Assembly: GCA_022360135.1 (NCBI GenBank)
Contig: JAKSDM010000171.1
Location: 1-7,348 of the forward strand
Length of the DNA stretch: 7,348 bases
Direction: 5' to 3'
Source: Pseudanabaenales cyanobacterium
GTDB lineage: Bacteria; Cyanobacteriota; Cyanobacteriia; Phormidesmidales; Phormidesmidaceae
Shown piece after piece: positions 7,144-7,348 of this stretch. Numbering within the stretch: the first letter of the stretch is position 1; each line of letters starts with the position of its first letter. The translations under genes and the position numbers were made by a program. The notes beneath the pieces were generated by a model. It saw only the letters and a program-made list of their open reading frames with translations, was not told where the DNA came from and ran no database searches.

Positions 7144-7169
7144 TTAATTATTTTAATTAATTATTTTAA
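7144..7169. repeat. Perfect 13-bp tandem duplication, all A/T
   Basis: TTAATTATTTTAA occurs twice without a gap (7144-7156 and 7157-7169). It lies about 36 bases upstream of the -35 box of the ArsR promoter, where an AT-rich, bendable tract could act as an UP-like element. It could equally be simple replication slippage. Confidence 0.7.
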
Positions 7170-7173
7170 TAAG

Positions 7174-7208
7174 TTGATTTAACAATCAAGTTGGAAAATT
7201 CAACTTGA
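7174..7208. repeat. Two overlapping inverted repeats upstream of the ArsR promoter
   Basis: TTGATT (7174-7179) pairs with AATCAA (7184-7189) across four bases. TCAAGTTG (7186-7193) pairs with CAACTTGA (7201-7208) across seven. The right arm of the second overlaps the TTGACA box, so a bound protein there would touch the -35 region. Confidence 0.5.
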
Positions 7209-7234
7209 CAGTTAAGTGAATACTTATCTAAACT
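7205..7234 (+). promoter_or_regulatory. Likely promoter of the ArsR-family gene
   Basis: A perfect TTGACA (7205-7210) is followed by an 18-base spacer and TAAACT (7229-7234, 4/6 to the -10 consensus). Transcription would begin near 7241, about 34 bases before the ATG. The inverted repeat at 7213-7226 occupies the spacer, a position where a repressor would block RNA polymerase. Confidence 0.5.
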
Positions 7235-7258
7235 GGATTCAGTTAAGCATTTGCTTAA
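7213..7258. promoter_or_regulatory. Candidate ArsR-family operators (two palindromes)
   Basis: TAAGT-GAAT-ACTTA (7213-7226) lies inside the promoter spacer. TTAAGCA-TT-TGCTTAA (7243-7258) covers the expected transcription start and has perfect 7-base arms. Each carries CAGTTAAG at its left end (7209-7216 and 7240-7247), exactly 31 bases apart, which places both on the same helical face. ArsR/SmtB repressors bind AT-rich imperfect palindromes at their own promoters, so autoregulation is the natural inference. Confidence 0.5.
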
Positions 7259-7274
7259 GTATTAAGCCTAGCTC

Positions 7275-7348
7275 ATGAGTAGACCTGCTGCTAGTGCAGA
7301 CGTATTCGCCGCGATCGCAGACCCCACTCGGCGATCGCTCCTGGACCA
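7275..7348 (+). CDS. ArsR-family winged-helix regulator, N-terminal 24 codons only
   Basis: The ATG at 7275 follows an in-frame TAG at 7269-7271 and opens a frame to the window end. The translation contains DVFAAIADPTRRSLLD (residues 9-24). The pattern F-x-A-I/L-A-D-P-T-R-R-x-I/L-L is the classic start of ArsR/SmtB-type winged-helix repressors, especially the branch without obvious metal ligands that often sits next to SRPBCC/AHSA1 or transporter genes. The metal- or ligand-binding part is outside the window, so the signal cannot be named. No strong Shine-Dalgarno motif is seen. Two GCGATCGC octamers (7311-7318 and 7331-7338) lie within the first 64 bases, like the TPR gene at the other end. 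The divergent AAA/STAND module may or may not share its control. Confidence 0.8.
   Translation, partial: MSRPAASADVFAAIADPTRRSLLD

Larger units (their letters stand above)
6834..7274. other. Divergent intergenic region, 441 bases, rich in dyads, no gene seen
   Basis: This lies between the divergent AAA ATPase and ArsR starts. No convincing coding frame or RNA gene was found. The left half (6834-7000) holds a dyad and a thrice-used AACCTGGT-like motif. The middle (7000-7140) shows nothing clear. The right part (7144-7258) is strongly AT-rich, with a 13-bp tandem repeat, four inverted repeats and a likely plus-strand promoter. No good minus-strand promoter was recognised for the AAA gene. Confidence 0.7.

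Overview
The window looks like cyanobacterial chromosomal DNA. Five copies of the palindromic octamer GCGATCGC (HIP1, abundant in many cyanobacterial genomes) occur at 43, 157, 532, 7311 and 7331. The main protein, a TPR / STAND-type NTPase / WD40 giant, has an architecture typical of filamentous and other large-genome cyanobacteria. No species is assigned.

Layout. (1) 1-458, plus strand: the last 151 codons of a TPR-like protein whose start lies outside the window. (2) 499-4863, minus strand: a 1454-codon frame encoding TPR-like repeats, an nSTAND1-type ATPase and 14 WD40 repeats; it converges on the first gene. (3) 4821-5291, minus strand: a 156-codon frame for an alpha/beta domain without a P-loop. 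It overlaps the start of the giant frame by 43 bases, exactly at a T9C5 homopolymer. (4) 5292-5519: intergenic, with a plausible minus-strand promoter. (5) 5520-6833, minus strand: a complete 437-residue AAA-like ATPase. (6) 6834-7274: a 441-base non-coding stretch rich in inverted repeats. (7) 7275-end, plus strand: the first 24 codons of an ArsR-family regulator.

How the parts fit. The three minus-strand frames form one module: AAA ATPase, then the N-terminal domain, then the TPR-STAND-WD40 protein. STAND NTPases with repeat sensor domains act as ligand-gated switches, as in NLR-type immunity and signalling. The AAA ATPase is the likely partner, but the sequence shows neither ligand nor output.

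The best candidate for something unusual is the junction at 4837-4845. The 156-codon frame and the giant frame read as one continuous protein of about 1597 residues if a single T is gained in the T9 run or the ribosome shifts by -1. The giant frame by itself has only a TTG start directly after an in-frame stop, no Shine-Dalgarno sequence, and no methionine codon until residue 116. This is either a recoded (slippage) gene, a phase-variable or recently broken gene, or a sequencing error. A second point of interest is the dense operator-like array in front of the ArsR gene.
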